DNA from: Mesorhizobium ventifaucium
GTDB taxonomy: Bacteria; Pseudomonadota; Alphaproteobacteria; Rhizobiales; Rhizobiaceae
Assembly: GCF_935822925.1 (NCBI RefSeq)
Contig: NZ_CAKXZS010000026.1
Location: 46,401-110,400 of the forward strand
Length of the DNA: 64,000 nucleotides
Reading direction: 5' to 3'
The notes beneath the pieces are model-generated. The model made no database searches. It saw only the letters and a program-made list of their open reading frames with translations, and was not told the origin of the DNA. Positions 51,743 through 60,517 of the stretch are shown here, one piece after another; the first letter of the stretch is position 1; each line of letters opens with the position of its first letter. The position numbers and the translations under genes are program-made.

Positions 51743-52393
51743 TCAGATTTCGACCAGATGGTCGTCTAGCTCGTTGCTGTCGCCGGAAGAAACCGGGAAA
51801 TGCTCGGCAAGCACCGCACCCGTCGCTTCGATCGCCTCGATGAAGCCGTCGACGAGACGATCGTCGCCGGCATGCGCGGTAAGGTCGCGGACGACGCCGT
51901 CCCAGACATGCTGGCCGACACGGCTGTCGATGCCGCTGTCGGCGATCACTTCGGCGTAGTGCTCGGCGATCGAAACGAACACCAGCACGCCGGTGCGCGC
52001 CGTGGTGCGGTGGACGTTGCGGGCGAGGAACTGCTTTATCGCATTGGCGTGCGCGGCCTGGTAGCGCAACCGCCTCGGCACCAGATGGATGCGCAAGCCG
52101 GGCAGCGCCCACAACAGGACGAGCATCGAGGCCATCGCCAGAAGCTGGGCGATGACGAAATGCGGCACGCGGATCGACAGCCACCACGCTTCCAGCCCGT
52201 AACTGACGGCGAGGCTGACGACGAGCATGGCCAGCGTCGCCATGAAGGCCGCCGGAAAGAAATAGCCGTCGCTGGCATAGGCGACCACGCAGTAGATTTC
52301 GCCGTCGGTCTTTGATTCGGCGACGCGGATCGCTTTGGCGATGCGGTCATGATCCTCGGGGCTGATCGGTCGAGTTGCCATGTTGTGTCTCAC
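51743..52393 (-). CDS. TPM-domain membrane protein
   Basis: 216 residues. An N-terminal TPM-like part (ISPEDHDRIAKAIRVAESKT) is followed by two membrane helices (about 47-70 and 80-97) and a C-terminal TPM-like domain (NVHRTTARTGVLVFVS). The GTG at 52393 overlaps the stop of the upstream TPM gene (GTGA) and has AGGAAG nearby; the ATG at 52381 is an alternative. With the next two genes it forms a TPM-TPM-LemA set, often seen in Rhizobiales and thought to act at the membrane; mechanism unknown. Confidence 0.82.
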   Translation of the reverse strand: MRHNMATRPISPEDHDRIAKAIRVAESKTDGEIYCVVAYASDGYFFPAAFMATLAMLVVSLAVSYGLEAWWLSIRVPHFVIAQLLAMASMLVLLWALPGLRIHLVPRRLRYQAAHANAIKQFLARNVHRTTARTGVLVFVSIAEHYAEVIADSGIDSRVGQHVWDGVVRDLTAHAGDDRLVDGFIEAIEATGAVLAEHFPVSSGDSNELDDHLVEI

Positions 52394-53385
52394 CAGCTTC
52401 CTGAAGAACCGCCGCCACCGGACGAGCCGCCGCCGCCCGAAAACCCGCCACCGCCTGAGCCTCCTCCGCCCGACGACCAGCCTCCCCCGCCGGAACTACC
52501 CGACCAGCCGGCAGATGATCGCCGGCCCGGCTCGAAGGTCATGCCCAGCCAGCGATAGCGGCCGGGGCCGAGTTTCCGGCCGAAGATCGGCGGCAGGATG
52601 GAGGCGGCGATGCTGCCGAAGAAGATGATCGCCCAGATGCTTATGAAGATCGCAAAGAACAGATCGTCGGTGTTGAATGGCGGCTGCTGGTTGCGGGTCC
52701 CGCGAGCTTCCAGTTCTTCCGGATTGCCTTCCAGCACCATGACCATGTCGTCGACAGCCTTGGCTATGCCGCCGGAGAAGTCGCCGGCGCGGAAGGCCGG
52801 CACCATGTCGTTTTCGATGATCAGCCTGGTGTGCAGGTCGGTCAGCGTGCCTTCCAGCCCATAGCCGACCTCGATGCGCATCTTGCGGTCGTTGTTGGCG
52901 ACCAGCAAAAGCACGCCATTGTCCTCGCCGGCCTGGCCGAGATTCCAGGCCCGGAACAGCCGGTTGGCGTAGGGCTCGATCTCCTCGCCGTCGAGGCTAT
53001 TGATTGTCGCGACGACGATCTGGTCAGAGCTCTTGGCCTCGAAATCCGCAAGCTTGCGGGTCAGCGCCGCCTCGGTCGCGGCATCGATGATACCGGCATT
53101 GTCGACGACCCGCCCGGTCAGGGCGGGCAATTCGGCGGCAAGGGCGGCGAGCGGGAGGCAGAGAAGGCTTAGGGTGATGAACAGGAATGCCAGGCTGGCG
53201 TTCCGTGGTGCCCCCCTCTGGCCTGCCGGCCATCTCCCCCACTTGGGGGGAGATTGGCAGCTTTGCCGAAGTCGACTCCTTTGCAACGTTGGAGGTTTGC
53301 GAAAGCCATGATGGCGACCGATCTCCCCCCTCGTGGGGGAGATGTCCGGCAGGACAGAGGGGGGCGCCACGGAGTGCAAGGCCAA
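52390..53385 (-). CDS. TPM-domain (YgcG-like) secreted membrane protein, start disturbed by repeat
   Basis: The conserved protein begins near 53193 as a signal peptide (SLAFLFITLSLLCLPLAALA), then the TPM domain (VVDNAGIIDAATEAALTRKL ... QIVVATINSLDG, about 150 residues), a membrane helix (FFAIFISIWAIIFFGSIAAS) and a C-terminal Gly/Ser repeat tail (GGGGW, GSGGGGF). No ATG exists ahead of the signal peptide in frame; the frame instead stays open through a 172-bp inverted repeat to a TTG at 53385. So the real start is unclear: it could be inside the repeat, or CTG/TTG at 53193. Upstream lies lemA, 26 bases from the TTG. Confidence 0.75.
   Translation of the reverse strand: MALHSVAPPSVLPDISPTRGEIGRHHGFRKPPTLQRSRLRQSCQSPPKWGRWPAGQRGAPRNASLAFLFITLSLLCLPLAALAAELPALTGRVVDNAGIIDAATEAALTRKLADFEAKSSDQIVVATINSLDGEEIEPYANRLFRAWNLGQAGEDNGVLLLVANNDRKMRIEVGYGLEGTLTDLHTRLIIENDMVPAFRAGDFSGGIAKAVDDMVMVLEGNPEELEARGTRNQQPPFNTDDLFFAIFISIWAIIFFGSIAASILPPIFGRKLGPGRYRWLGMTFEPGRRSSAGWSGSSGGGGWSSGGGGSGGGGFSGGGGSSGGGGSSGSW
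53202..53373. repeat. Long inverted repeat (CTCCCC family), copy 5, inside a gene start
   Basis: TCCGTGGTGCCCCCCTCTGG at 53202 and the complement ending 53373 pair over about 55 bases with few mismatches, and each arm carries a hairpin (ATCTCCCCCACTTGGGGGGA and the CTCGTGGGGGAGAT form). It sits between lemA and the signal peptide of the TPM gene, on the same transcript, and its codons read through without stops. Confidence 0.88.
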
Positions 53386-53411
53386 TAGGGACCACGCTCA
53401 CCAGCTGTTCT

Positions 53412-54044
53412 TCACCCGCCCTGCTGCGTGCCGAAATCGACCTTCGGCGTCTGCATCTTGTCTTCCTCGATGGTGAAATTCGCGAACGGCTGATTGTCGC
53501 GGAACCACAGGGTCGCCCAAATCACCGACGGGAAGGTCCGCAGCGTCAGATTATACTCCCGCACCGCCTCGATATAGTCGCGGCGGGCGACCGAGATGCG
53601 GTTCTCGGTGCCTTCGAGCTGCGCCTGCAGCGCCAGAAAATTCTGGTTGGCCTTGAGGTCGGGATAATTCTCCACCACTGCCAGCAACCGCGACAGCGCG
53701 CTGGTCAGGCCGGCTTGACTGTCCTGGAATCTCTTGACCGCTTCCGGATCGCTCAGCGTTTCCGGCGTCACCGTCACCTGCGTCGCCTTGGCGCGCGCCT
53801 CGACCACGGCATCGAGCGTCTCCTTCTCATGCGCCGCATAGCCCTTGACCGTCTCGACCAGGTTGGGGATGAGATCGGCGCGGCGCTGGTACTGGTTCAG
53901 CACCTGGCTCCATGCGGCCTTGGCGTTTTCCTCCGCCGTCGGGATGGTGTTGTAGCCGCAGCCGGCCAGCAGCGGCAGCACGATCGCCATCATCAGCAAG
54001 GCTGGCAGATTGCGGAAGACGAAAGGGGAGGAAAGGGCAGGCAT
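53412..54044 (-). CDS. lemA: LemA family lipoprotein
   Basis: 210 residues. The lipobox LLAGC gives a lipidated cysteine at about residue 31; the rest is a long helical LemA domain (AEENAKAAWSQVLNQYQRRA, DLIPNLVETVKGYA) with the conserved YNTIP and TFPSVIWA parts. LemA proteins pair with TPM-domain proteins in many bacteria. ATG 54044 follows GAGGGATTTTT; start codons at 54080 and 54113 would lengthen a signal peptide needlessly. Confidence 0.92.
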   Translation of the reverse strand: MPALSSPFVFRNLPALLMMAIVLPLLAGCGYNTIPTAEENAKAAWSQVLNQYQRRADLIPNLVETVKGYAAHEKETLDAVVEARAKATQVTVTPETLSDPEAVKRFQDSQAGLTSALSRLLAVVENYPDLKANQNFLALQAQLEGTENRISVARRDYIEAVREYNLTLRTFPSVIWATLWFRDNQPFANFTIEEDKMQTPKVDFGTQQGG

Positions 54045-54206
54045 CGAAAAATCCCTCAACAAGACTGACGGGCGAAGCATTACCACAATCCGCGCGCAAG
54101 AACATGACCTCAACCTGGGGCGTTACTGGTGCTTTGTGATTCACTGTCAGGCCCTGTAATTGGCCGGGCGAACAGGTTAAAGTCGCTGGGAAAACAGGGC
54201 ACAGAA

Positions 54207-54449
54207 ATGGCGGGACGCCAGGACAGCGACGACGAATCGCGCCGCATCATCGAGCGCGTGGCACGTGAAACCGACCCGGCCTCGTCCGTCGAGCGGACCG
54301 CCAAGGGCGCGCGCGATGACGTCACTGCCGCAGATGCCGACCGGGCGGACCCGATCGAATATTGGGGCACGCGCATCGGCCGGGCGCTGGGGCTCATTGT
54401 CGGCATTGGCCTGTTGACCTGGCTCGTGCTTTTCATCATCCAGAGATAG
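54207..54449 (+). CDS. Hypothetical single-pass membrane protein
   Basis: 80 residues: a highly charged N-terminal half (GRQDSDDESRRIIERVARET) and one C-terminal membrane helix (IGRALGLIVGIGLLTWLVLF). I do not recognise a family, but short proteins with this layout are common in Rhizobiales. The ATG at 54207 has CAGGGCACAG upstream. The pdxY gene starts eight bases after its stop, so the two are likely cotranscribed. Confidence 0.72.
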   Translation: MAGRQDSDDESRRIIERVARETDPASSVERTAKGARDDVTAADADRADPIEYWGTRIGRALGLIVGIGLLTWLVLFIIQR

Positions 54450-54456
54450 GAACCTC

Positions 54457-55341
54457 GTGAGCACCGAAGAACACGACGCGCCGCGCGCGGTCATCGTCAT
54501 TTCCAGCCATGTCGCGCGCGGCTCGGTCGGCAACCGCGCCGCGGTCTTTGCGCTGGAGACGCTGGGCTTTCCGGTGTGGGCGGTGCCGACCGTCATCCTG
54601 CCCTGGCATCCGGGCCATGGACGGGCGACGCGCATCGTGCCGCCGCTCGATCAATTCAGGGCGCTGATGGCCGATCTCGAGCGCGCGCCGTGGCTGGGCG
54701 AGGTCGGCGCGGTGCTGTCCGGCTATCTCGGCGAAGGCGGCCAGGCCGACGCCGTCGCCTCGCTGGTCGGCGCGGTCAAGGCCAAGACGCCGGACGCCGT
54801 CTATATCTGCGATCCGGTGATGGGCGATTCGGGCGGGCTCTATGTGCCGGAGACGACCGCCATCGCCATGCGCGACCGGCTGATGCCGATCGCCGACATC
54901 GCCACGCCCAATCGCTACGAGCTAGAATGGATGGCGGGAGCGCCGCTGCCCGATATCAAAGCGGTGATGGCGGCCGCCCTTGATGCCGGACCGTCGACCA
55001 TGCTGGTCACCTCGGCGCCGGCGATGATGGCCGGCGGCACCGGCAATCTGCTGCTCAACGGCAACCAGGCGCTGCTCGCCGAACATCGCCTCATCGACAA
55101 GCCACCCAATGGGCTCGGCGACCTGACGGCGGCCGTCTATCTGGCGCGCATCCTGTCCGGCCAGCCGGCGATCAAGGCACTGCAGTCGACCACGGCGGCG
55201 GTCTACGAGATCCTGGCGCGCACCGCCAAGCGCGGCGGCGACGAATTGCAGCTCGAAACCGACGCCCAGAGCTTGTCGCATCCGATGGCGATGGTGCAGC
55301 TTCGCCATCTCCTGCATCCGGGGCGGGACAAAAGAGCGTGA
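54457..55341 (+). CDS. pdxY: Pyridoxal kinase (PdxY-like)
   Basis: 294-residue ribokinase-fold kinase making PLP from pyridoxal. Evidence: ISSHVARGSVGNRAA near the start, ICDPVMGDSGGLYVP near 120, ITPNRYEL-like IATPNRYELEW near 147, and the anion-hole region NGLGDLTAAVYLA with catalytic D near 226. The GTG start at 54457 is the only candidate. Its stop overlaps the DUF429 GTG by four bases. It may share in PLP supply with yggS elsewhere in the window. Confidence 0.92.
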   Translation: MSTEEHDAPRAVIVISSHVARGSVGNRAAVFALETLGFPVWAVPTVILPWHPGHGRATRIVPPLDQFRALMADLERAPWLGEVGAVLSGYLGEGGQADAVASLVGAVKAKTPDAVYICDPVMGDSGGLYVPETTAIAMRDRLMPIADIATPNRYELEWMAGAPLPDIKAVMAAALDAGPSTMLVTSAPAMMAGGTGNLLLNGNQALLAEHRLIDKPPNGLGDLTAAVYLARILSGQPAIKALQSTTAAVYEILARTAKRGGDELQLETDAQSLSHPMAMVQLRHLLHPGRDKRA

Positions 55342-56093
55342 CTGTCGTCGGTGTCGACGGCTGCAAGGCCGGCTGGATCGCCGTTCGCCGCGATCCCGGC
55401 GCAGCACCCTCGGCAGCCGTTTTTGCCAGCTTCGCAGCACTGCTCGACGCGCTGCCGGCCGATGCGACAGTCGCCGTCGACATGCCGATCGGCCTGCCCG
55501 ATGTTTCGCAAAAGGGCGGCCGCGGGCCCGAAGCGCTGGTGCGGCCGCTGCTCGGCAACAGGCAATCCAGTGTCTTCGCCATCCCCTCGCGCGCGGCGCT
55601 TTACGCGCATACGGACGGCTTCACCACGATCGAGGCCTGGCATGCCGCGCATCGCCAGGCAAGCGAAGTGGCCAAGGCGAGCTCCGATCCGCCGCGCGGC
55701 GTCTCGATCCAGGCTTTTGGCATCTTTGCCAAGATCCGCGAGATCGATGCGGTGCTGATCGCGCGTCCCGAACTGCGCCGCCGCGTCTTCGAATCGCATC
55801 CGGAAGTCGCCCTCTGCCGGCTGAACGGCGATCAGGCAATGCGCCTGCCGAAGAAGATCAAGGGCGCCGTCAACCCGGCCGGCATGGCGGAACGCAAGGC
55901 GCTGCTTTGCCGGCACGGTTATGTCAGGGGCTTTCTCGACCGGACGCCGCCGCGAGGCGCCGCTGCCGACGACTTTCTCGACGCCGCAGCGATGATGCTG
56001 ATCGCCGGCCGCATCGCCAGCGGCGAGGCAAGGCCGTTTCCGGATCCGCCGCTCGCCGACCGTTTTGGCATCCCTGTGGCGATTTGGGCGTGA
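55338..56093 (+). CDS. DUF429 protein (RNase H-like fold)
   Basis: 251 residues, beginning VVGVDGCKAGWIAVR and with VAVDMPIGLPD near 48, FAIPSRAALYA near 80 and the ESHPEVALCRLNG segment; this is DUF429, a predicted RNase H-like nuclease family. D7 and D49 would be the first acidic residues of such a site. Biochemical function is unproven. GTG start overlapping pdxY (GTGA) indicates cotranscription. Confidence 0.85.
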   Translation: MTVVGVDGCKAGWIAVRRDPGAAPSAAVFASFAALLDALPADATVAVDMPIGLPDVSQKGGRGPEALVRPLLGNRQSSVFAIPSRAALYAHTDGFTTIEAWHAAHRQASEVAKASSDPPRGVSIQAFGIFAKIREIDAVLIARPELRRRVFESHPEVALCRLNGDQAMRLPKKIKGAVNPAGMAERKALLCRHGYVRGFLDRTPPRGAAADDFLDAAAMMLIAGRIASGEARPFPDPPLADRFGIPVAIWA

Positions 56094-56265
56094 ATTTCCT
56101 CGGCCCATCTAGCGGCGAGGCATTCGCATTGGCGAAAGCCCCCTTCCAGCATGGCAATTGCAGTCCTCTGCGATTCGGCATTGCTCGCGACCGGCTTTTG
56201 CCGCTAGAGCCTTTCCTGACCTAAACGAGCTGCCGCCTAACCCGGAAAGGCTCCAGACATCGCCG

Positions 56266-56910
56266 ATGCCTCATCTCCCTGACCATCTGCTCACCGGCTA
56301 CCGCAATTTCATGAACGGCCGCTATCTCGCCGAAAGCGGACGCTATCGCTCGCTCGCTCGCGAGGGCCAGGCCCCCGAAACGATGATCATTGCCTGCTGC
56401 GACTCCCGCGCTGCTCCCGAGGCGATCTTCGACGCCGGCCCCGGCGAACTGTTCGTGCTGCGCAATGTCGGCAATCTGGTGCCGCCCTATGCGCCCGACG
56501 ACCAGTTCCACTCGACCTCGGCGGCGCTTGAATTCGCCGTGCAGAGCCTCAAGGTCAAGAGCATCGTGGTGATGGGCCATGGCCGCTGCGGCGGCATCCG
56601 CGCCGCACTCGACCCCGCGGCCGCGCCCCTGTCGCCCGGCGACTTCATCGGCAAGTGGATGAGCCTGATTGCGCCGGCGGCCGAGACCGTGTCGTCCAGC
56701 ACCTTCATGACGGCAACGGAGCGGCAGACCGCGCTCGAGCGCATTTCGATCCGCTATTCGATCGCCAATCTCAGGACGTTCCCCTGCGTCTCGATCCTGG
56801 AAGGCAAGGGACGGCTGTCGCTGCATGGCGCCTGGTTCGACATCTCGACCGGCGAGCTCTGGGTGATGAACAAGGACACCGGTGATTTCGAGCGGCCGGA
56901 GATGACGTAG
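56266..56910 (+). CDS. Beta-carbonic anhydrase
   Basis: 214 residues. Zinc ligands and catalytic dyad: C45, D46 and R48 in ACCDSR, and H105 and C108 in MGHGRCGG. It hydrates CO2 to bicarbonate, supporting carboxylation at air CO2 levels. ATG 56266 begins the family-like MPHLPDHLLTGYRNF; no ribosome site is obvious in the last 12 bases, and GGAAAGG lies further up. Next gene begins nine bases after its stop. Confidence 0.93.
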   Translation: MPHLPDHLLTGYRNFMNGRYLAESGRYRSLAREGQAPETMIIACCDSRAAPEAIFDAGPGELFVLRNVGNLVPPYAPDDQFHSTSAALEFAVQSLKVKSIVVMGHGRCGGIRAALDPAAAPLSPGDFIGKWMSLIAPAAETVSSSTFMTATERQTALERISIRYSIANLRTFPCVSILEGKGRLSLHGAWFDISTGELWVMNKDTGDFERPEMT

Positions 56911-56919
56911 GAGGCTTGC

Positions 56920-57330
56920 ATGGCATGCCGTTCGATCGCTTTGGCCGCAGCGGCGCTGCTGTTTTCAGTCATATCCGCCCGCGCCGACGACGGCGCGCTC
57001 ATCGGCCGCTGGTATGCGGCGCTGTTGGTCGCCGATCGCACGGAATTGTCGGACCTGCTTGCCGACGACGTCCGGATAAAACTCGATGATCTCGGCGTCG
57101 TCCAGACCAAGCAGGAATTCATCGCCTCCATCGACGACTGGAAGGGCGCTGTCGCCGGGGCTGAAATCCGGCATCGGATCGAGAAGACCGAAAGCGGCGT
57201 CACCACGGTGATCGCCTGTTATGATTTTCCCAACAACGACATGCTGATGCAGGAAACCTTCGCGATCGCCGACAACCGCATCACCGCCAGTTCGCAGGCG
57301 GCGATCGCGGAAAACTGCGACGCCTACTGA
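56920..57330 (+). CDS. Hypothetical secreted NTF2-like protein
   Basis: 136 residues with a signal peptide (SIALAAAALLFSVISARA, cleavage near 22) and a mature part like a SnoaL/NTF2 cone (ALIGRWYAALLVADRTELSD ... LADDVRIKLDD ... TKQEFIASIDDW). Function unknown. GGAGG occurs before the ATG and the gene follows carbonic anhydrase closely, so they are one transcript. Confidence 0.78.
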   Translation: MACRSIALAAAALLFSVISARADDGALIGRWYAALLVADRTELSDLLADDVRIKLDDLGVVQTKQEFIASIDDWKGAVAGAEIRHRIEKTESGVTTVIACYDFPNNDMLMQETFAIADNRITASSQAAIAENCDAY

Positions 57331-57425
57331 CCGGCCGCGATATTGCGTGCGGGAAGCCGGCGCCTTACATCGGTGACGATCCGCCTCATCCCGCCACCCA
57401 GCGAAAGCCCCTCACTTACGGAAGA

Positions 57426-59480
57426 ATGCCCATGCCGTCCGCCGTCGACCTCGCCGCCCATCCGCTGACCACCTGGCAAGGGCCGCTCGGCCTGCCCGAT
57501 TTCACCCGCATCGGCGACGGCGATTTTTCCGAGGTTTTCGATGCGGCATTGAAGGCGCACGAGGCCGAGATCGAGGCCATGGCAGGCAATACCGAGACGC
57601 CGACCATCGAGAATACGCTCGCGGCACTCGAGCTTGGCGGCGAGGCGCTCGACCATGTCTCGTCGATCTTTTGGTGCCGGGCCGGCGCCCACACCAACGA
57701 GGCGATCCAGGCGCTGGAGCGCGACATCTCGCCAAGGATGTCGCGGCATTTCTCGGCGATCTCGATGAACGAGAGGCTGTTTGCCCGCATCGACGATCTC
57801 TACCAGCGCCGCGACGCCCTGAAGCTCGATGCCGAAACGCTGCGGGTGCTGGAAAAGACCTGGAAAAATTTCGTCCGCTCCGGCGCCAAGCTCGACGCCG
57901 AGGGCAAGAAACGGCTGGCAGCGATCAATGAGGAACTGTCGTCGCTCGGCACGAATTTCGGCCAGAACCTGCTTGCCGACGAGCGCGACTGGGCGCTGTT
58001 CCTCGACGAGGCCGACCTTGCCGGCCTGCCGGAATTCCTAAAAAGCGCGATGGCCGAGGCTGCCGAGATGCGCGGCCAGAAGGGCCGCTATGCCGTCACC
58101 CTGTCGCGCTCGATCTACGAGCCGTTCTCGACCTTCTCCGAGCGCCGCGACCTGCGCGAGATCGCCTTCCGCGCCTTCACCATGCGCGGCCAGAATGGCG
58201 GCGCCACCGACAACACCGCCGTGGTGCGCGATATGCTGCGTCTGCGCGCCGAAAAGGCGAAGTTGCTCGGCTACGCTTCCTACGCCGCGCTGAAGCTCGA
58301 CGACACCATGGCAAAGACGCCGGAGGCGGTGCATGCGCTGCTCGATCCGGTCTGGGAAAAGGCGGTGGAAAAGGCCGCAAGCGATCAGATCGAGTTGCAG
58401 CGGCTGGCGGCCGAGGCCGGCAGCAACGAAAAATTCACCGCCTGGGACTGGCGCTTCTATCAGGAGAAGCTGCGCGCCGAGAAGTTTGCCTTCGACGAGG
58501 CCGAGTTGAAGCCCTATCTGCAGCTCGACCGCATCATCGACGCCTGCTTCGACGTGGCGACAAAATTGTTCGGCATCAGCTTCGAGGAGAAGCAAGGCAT
58601 TGCCACCTGGCACCCGGACGCACGTGTTTTCGTCGTCAGGAATGCCGACGGCAGCGAGCGCGGGCTGTTCCTGGCCGACTATTTCGCGCGGCCCTCAAAG
58701 CGCTCCGGCGCCTGGATGAGCGCGCTGAAATCCGGCTACAAGCTAGGCGATGGCTCCAAGCCGGTCATCTACAACATCATGAATTTCGCCAAGCCGCCGG
58801 AGGGCGAGGCAGCACTTTTGTCGGTCGATGAGGCCAAAACCCTGTTCCACGAGTTCGGTCATGCGCTGCATGGCATGCTGACCGAGGTCACCTGGCCATC
58901 GGTCGCGGGCACCTCGGTCAGCCGCGATTTCGTCGAACTGCCCTCGCAACTCTACGAGCACTGGCTGACCGTGCCGGCGGTGCTGGAAAAGCATGCGCTG
59001 CACGTGAAGACCGGCAAGCCGATGCCGAAGGCGCTGGTCGACAAGATGCTGGCAGCGCGCACCTTCGGCGCCGGCTTCGCCACGGTCGAGTTCACCGCCT
59101 CAGCACTAGTCGACATGGCCTACCATGCGCGGCCGGAGGCGCCGGACGAGCCGCTTCGTTTCGAATCCGAAACGCTCGAGAAGATCAACATGCCCGACAC
59201 CATTGCCATGCGCCATCGCACCCCGCATTTCGGCCACATCTTTGCCGGCGACGGCTATTCGGCCGGCTACTATTCCTACATGTGGTCGGAGGTGCTCGAC
59301 GCCGACGCCTTCGCCGCCTTCGAGGAGACGGGCGACCCGTTCAATCCGGCGCTGGCCGAGCGGCTCAGGAAAAACATTTATGCCGCCGGCGGCTCCAAGG
59401 ACCCGGAAGAGCTCTACACCGCCTTCCGCGGCAAGATGCCGTCGCCCGAAGCGATGATGATCAAGCGCGGGCTGGTCTGA
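57426..59480 (+). CDS. M3-family metallopeptidase (oligopeptidase A/Dcp-like)
   Basis: A 684-residue thimet-type zinc peptidase that degrades short peptides in the cytosol. The zinc motif H475-E476-FG-H479 (FHEFGHALHGML), with the third ligand glutamate about 28 residues later, is intact, as is the C-terminal GYSAGYYSYMWSEV. The full length is typical of Dcp/PrlC. The start has two ATGs (57426 and 57432); the first is used here. No signal peptide. Confidence 0.95.
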   Translation: MPMPSAVDLAAHPLTTWQGPLGLPDFTRIGDGDFSEVFDAALKAHEAEIEAMAGNTETPTIENTLAALELGGEALDHVSSIFWCRAGAHTNEAIQALERDISPRMSRHFSAISMNERLFARIDDLYQRRDALKLDAETLRVLEKTWKNFVRSGAKLDAEGKKRLAAINEELSSLGTNFGQNLLADERDWALFLDEADLAGLPEFLKSAMAEAAEMRGQKGRYAVTLSRSIYEPFSTFSERRDLREIAFRAFTMRGQNGGATDNTAVVRDMLRLRAEKAKLLGYASYAALKLDDTMAKTPEAVHALLDPVWEKAVEKAASDQIELQRLAAEAGSNEKFTAWDWRFYQEKLRAEKFAFDEAELKPYLQLDRIIDACFDVATKLFGISFEEKQGIATWHPDARVFVVRNADGSERGLFLADYFARPSKRSGAWMSALKSGYKLGDGSKPVIYNIMNFAKPPEGEAALLSVDEAKTLFHEFGHALHGMLTEVTWPSVAGTSVSRDFVELPSQLYEHWLTVPAVLEKHALHVKTGKPMPKALVDKMLAARTFGAGFATVEFTASALVDMAYHARPEAPDEPLRFESETLEKINMPDTIAMRHRTPHFGHIFAGDGYSAGYYSYMWSEVLDADAFAAFEETGDPFNPALAERLRKNIYAAGGSKDPEELYTAFRGKMPSPEAMMIKRGLV

Positions 59481-59564
59481 AGCGAAGGCCAATGGACCAA
59501 TTGCCAACCCCGGCGACGTATGAGCAAAAACACCTCGCAGCAGGCCCACCTTAACGCGGCGCGC

Positions 59565-59880
59565 TTAGCCGCCACTCAGCGCCTCGATGCATCTCGCCAG
59601 CGCCGCCGGGTCGCCTGATATGCGCAGCGTCTTCAGCCGGGCCGTGCCGCCGGCGGCGACCGAGACGGCCGATCGCGGCACTCCCAGTGCCTTGGCGACC
59701 AGCCGTTCGAGCGCTTGGTTGGCGGCGCCGTGTTCCGGCACGGCGCGGACGCGCGCCTTTCAGATGGCTTCGCCCGTCTGCCGAGGTCTCGATGCCTTCG
59801 AGCCTGTCCATCGCCGCTTTCGGCGTCAGCCGGACAAACAGGTCGATGCCGTCGTTATGCGGGCGAAACGGCCCGGTCAG
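59565..59880 (-). pseudogene. YggU/DUF167 family gene, frameshifted
   Basis: Minus-strand translation gives PFRPHNDGIDLFVRLTPKAA then SADGRSHLK in one frame; after one extra G in the run AAAGGCGCGC (59751-59760) the family continues as ARVRAVPEHGAANQALERLV and ends ALSGG with TAA at 59565. The two halves together make about 100 residues, the size of YggU. No ATG or GTG is found in the first frame. It directly follows yggT, its usual partner. One indel could be a sequencing error, but the missing start codon argues for some real loss. Confidence 0.75.
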
Positions 59881-59890
59881 GGAACCGCCG

Positions 59891-60181
59891 TCAGACGACC
59901 AGCGGCGCCACCGTGGTGAGCAGGAACTGCCGGAGGAAGAACAGGATCAGAAGCAGGATGATCGGCGAAATATCGATGCCGCCGAGGTCGGGCAGGAAGC
60001 GGCGGATCGGCCGCAGCGCCGGCTCGGTCAGCCGGAAGAGCATGTTGCTGACGCTATCGACGAACTGGTTGCGCGAATTGACGACGTTGAAGGCGTAGAG
60101 CCAGGAGAAAATCGCCGAAGCGATGATGATCCACCAATAAATGTCAAGCGCCAGGACAATGGTCTGAATGAGGGCTATCAT
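59891..60181 (-). CDS. yggT: YggT family membrane protein
   Basis: 96 residues, two hydrophobic segments (about 5-30 and 70-92) and the conserved part RNQFVDSVSNMLFRLTEPAL then RPIRRFLPDLGGIDISPII. YggT proteins are linked to osmotic stress and to cell division in cyanobacteria; the role in proteobacteria is unsettled. GGAGACCGGC lies before the ATG at 60181. It is followed by the damaged yggU. Confidence 0.93.
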   Translation of the reverse strand: MIALIQTIVLALDIYWWIIIASAIFSWLYAFNVVNSRNQFVDSVSNMLFRLTEPALRPIRRFLPDLGGIDISPIILLLILFFLRQFLLTTVAPLVV

Positions 60182-60343
60182 GCCGGTCTCCGATTGTTGC
60201 CGACATGTAGCCATTGCGGGCGAAGGCGGCAAGAGCCAGCTTCCGCGGCACGCCAGGCCGGTGGCTGGCCGTGCGATTTTTGGGCAAAACGCCGTCTTGA
60301 CAGGAAACCGCCGCGCCCGATAAATGCGCCCATTCCGCTGGAC

Positions 60344-60419
<76 letters not shown>

Positions 60420-60498
60420 GCGGAAATTTATCTCAATAAAATCAAGACGGTAGCTGTAGCAGCGCACCCCGAACACGCACTGGTGGAAGGCCGCTTTG

Positions 60499-60517
60499 AG
60501 CTTTAAGCCTTAAAGCT
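60499..60517. repeat. 19-bp perfect palindrome
   Basis: AGCTTTAAG-C-CTTAAAGCT is a perfect 9+1+9 palindrome that contains the stop codon of the small minus-strand frame and lies 80 bases after tRNA-Ala. It could end the tRNA transcript or bind a protein; there is no T-run typical of an intrinsic terminator. Confidence 0.5.
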
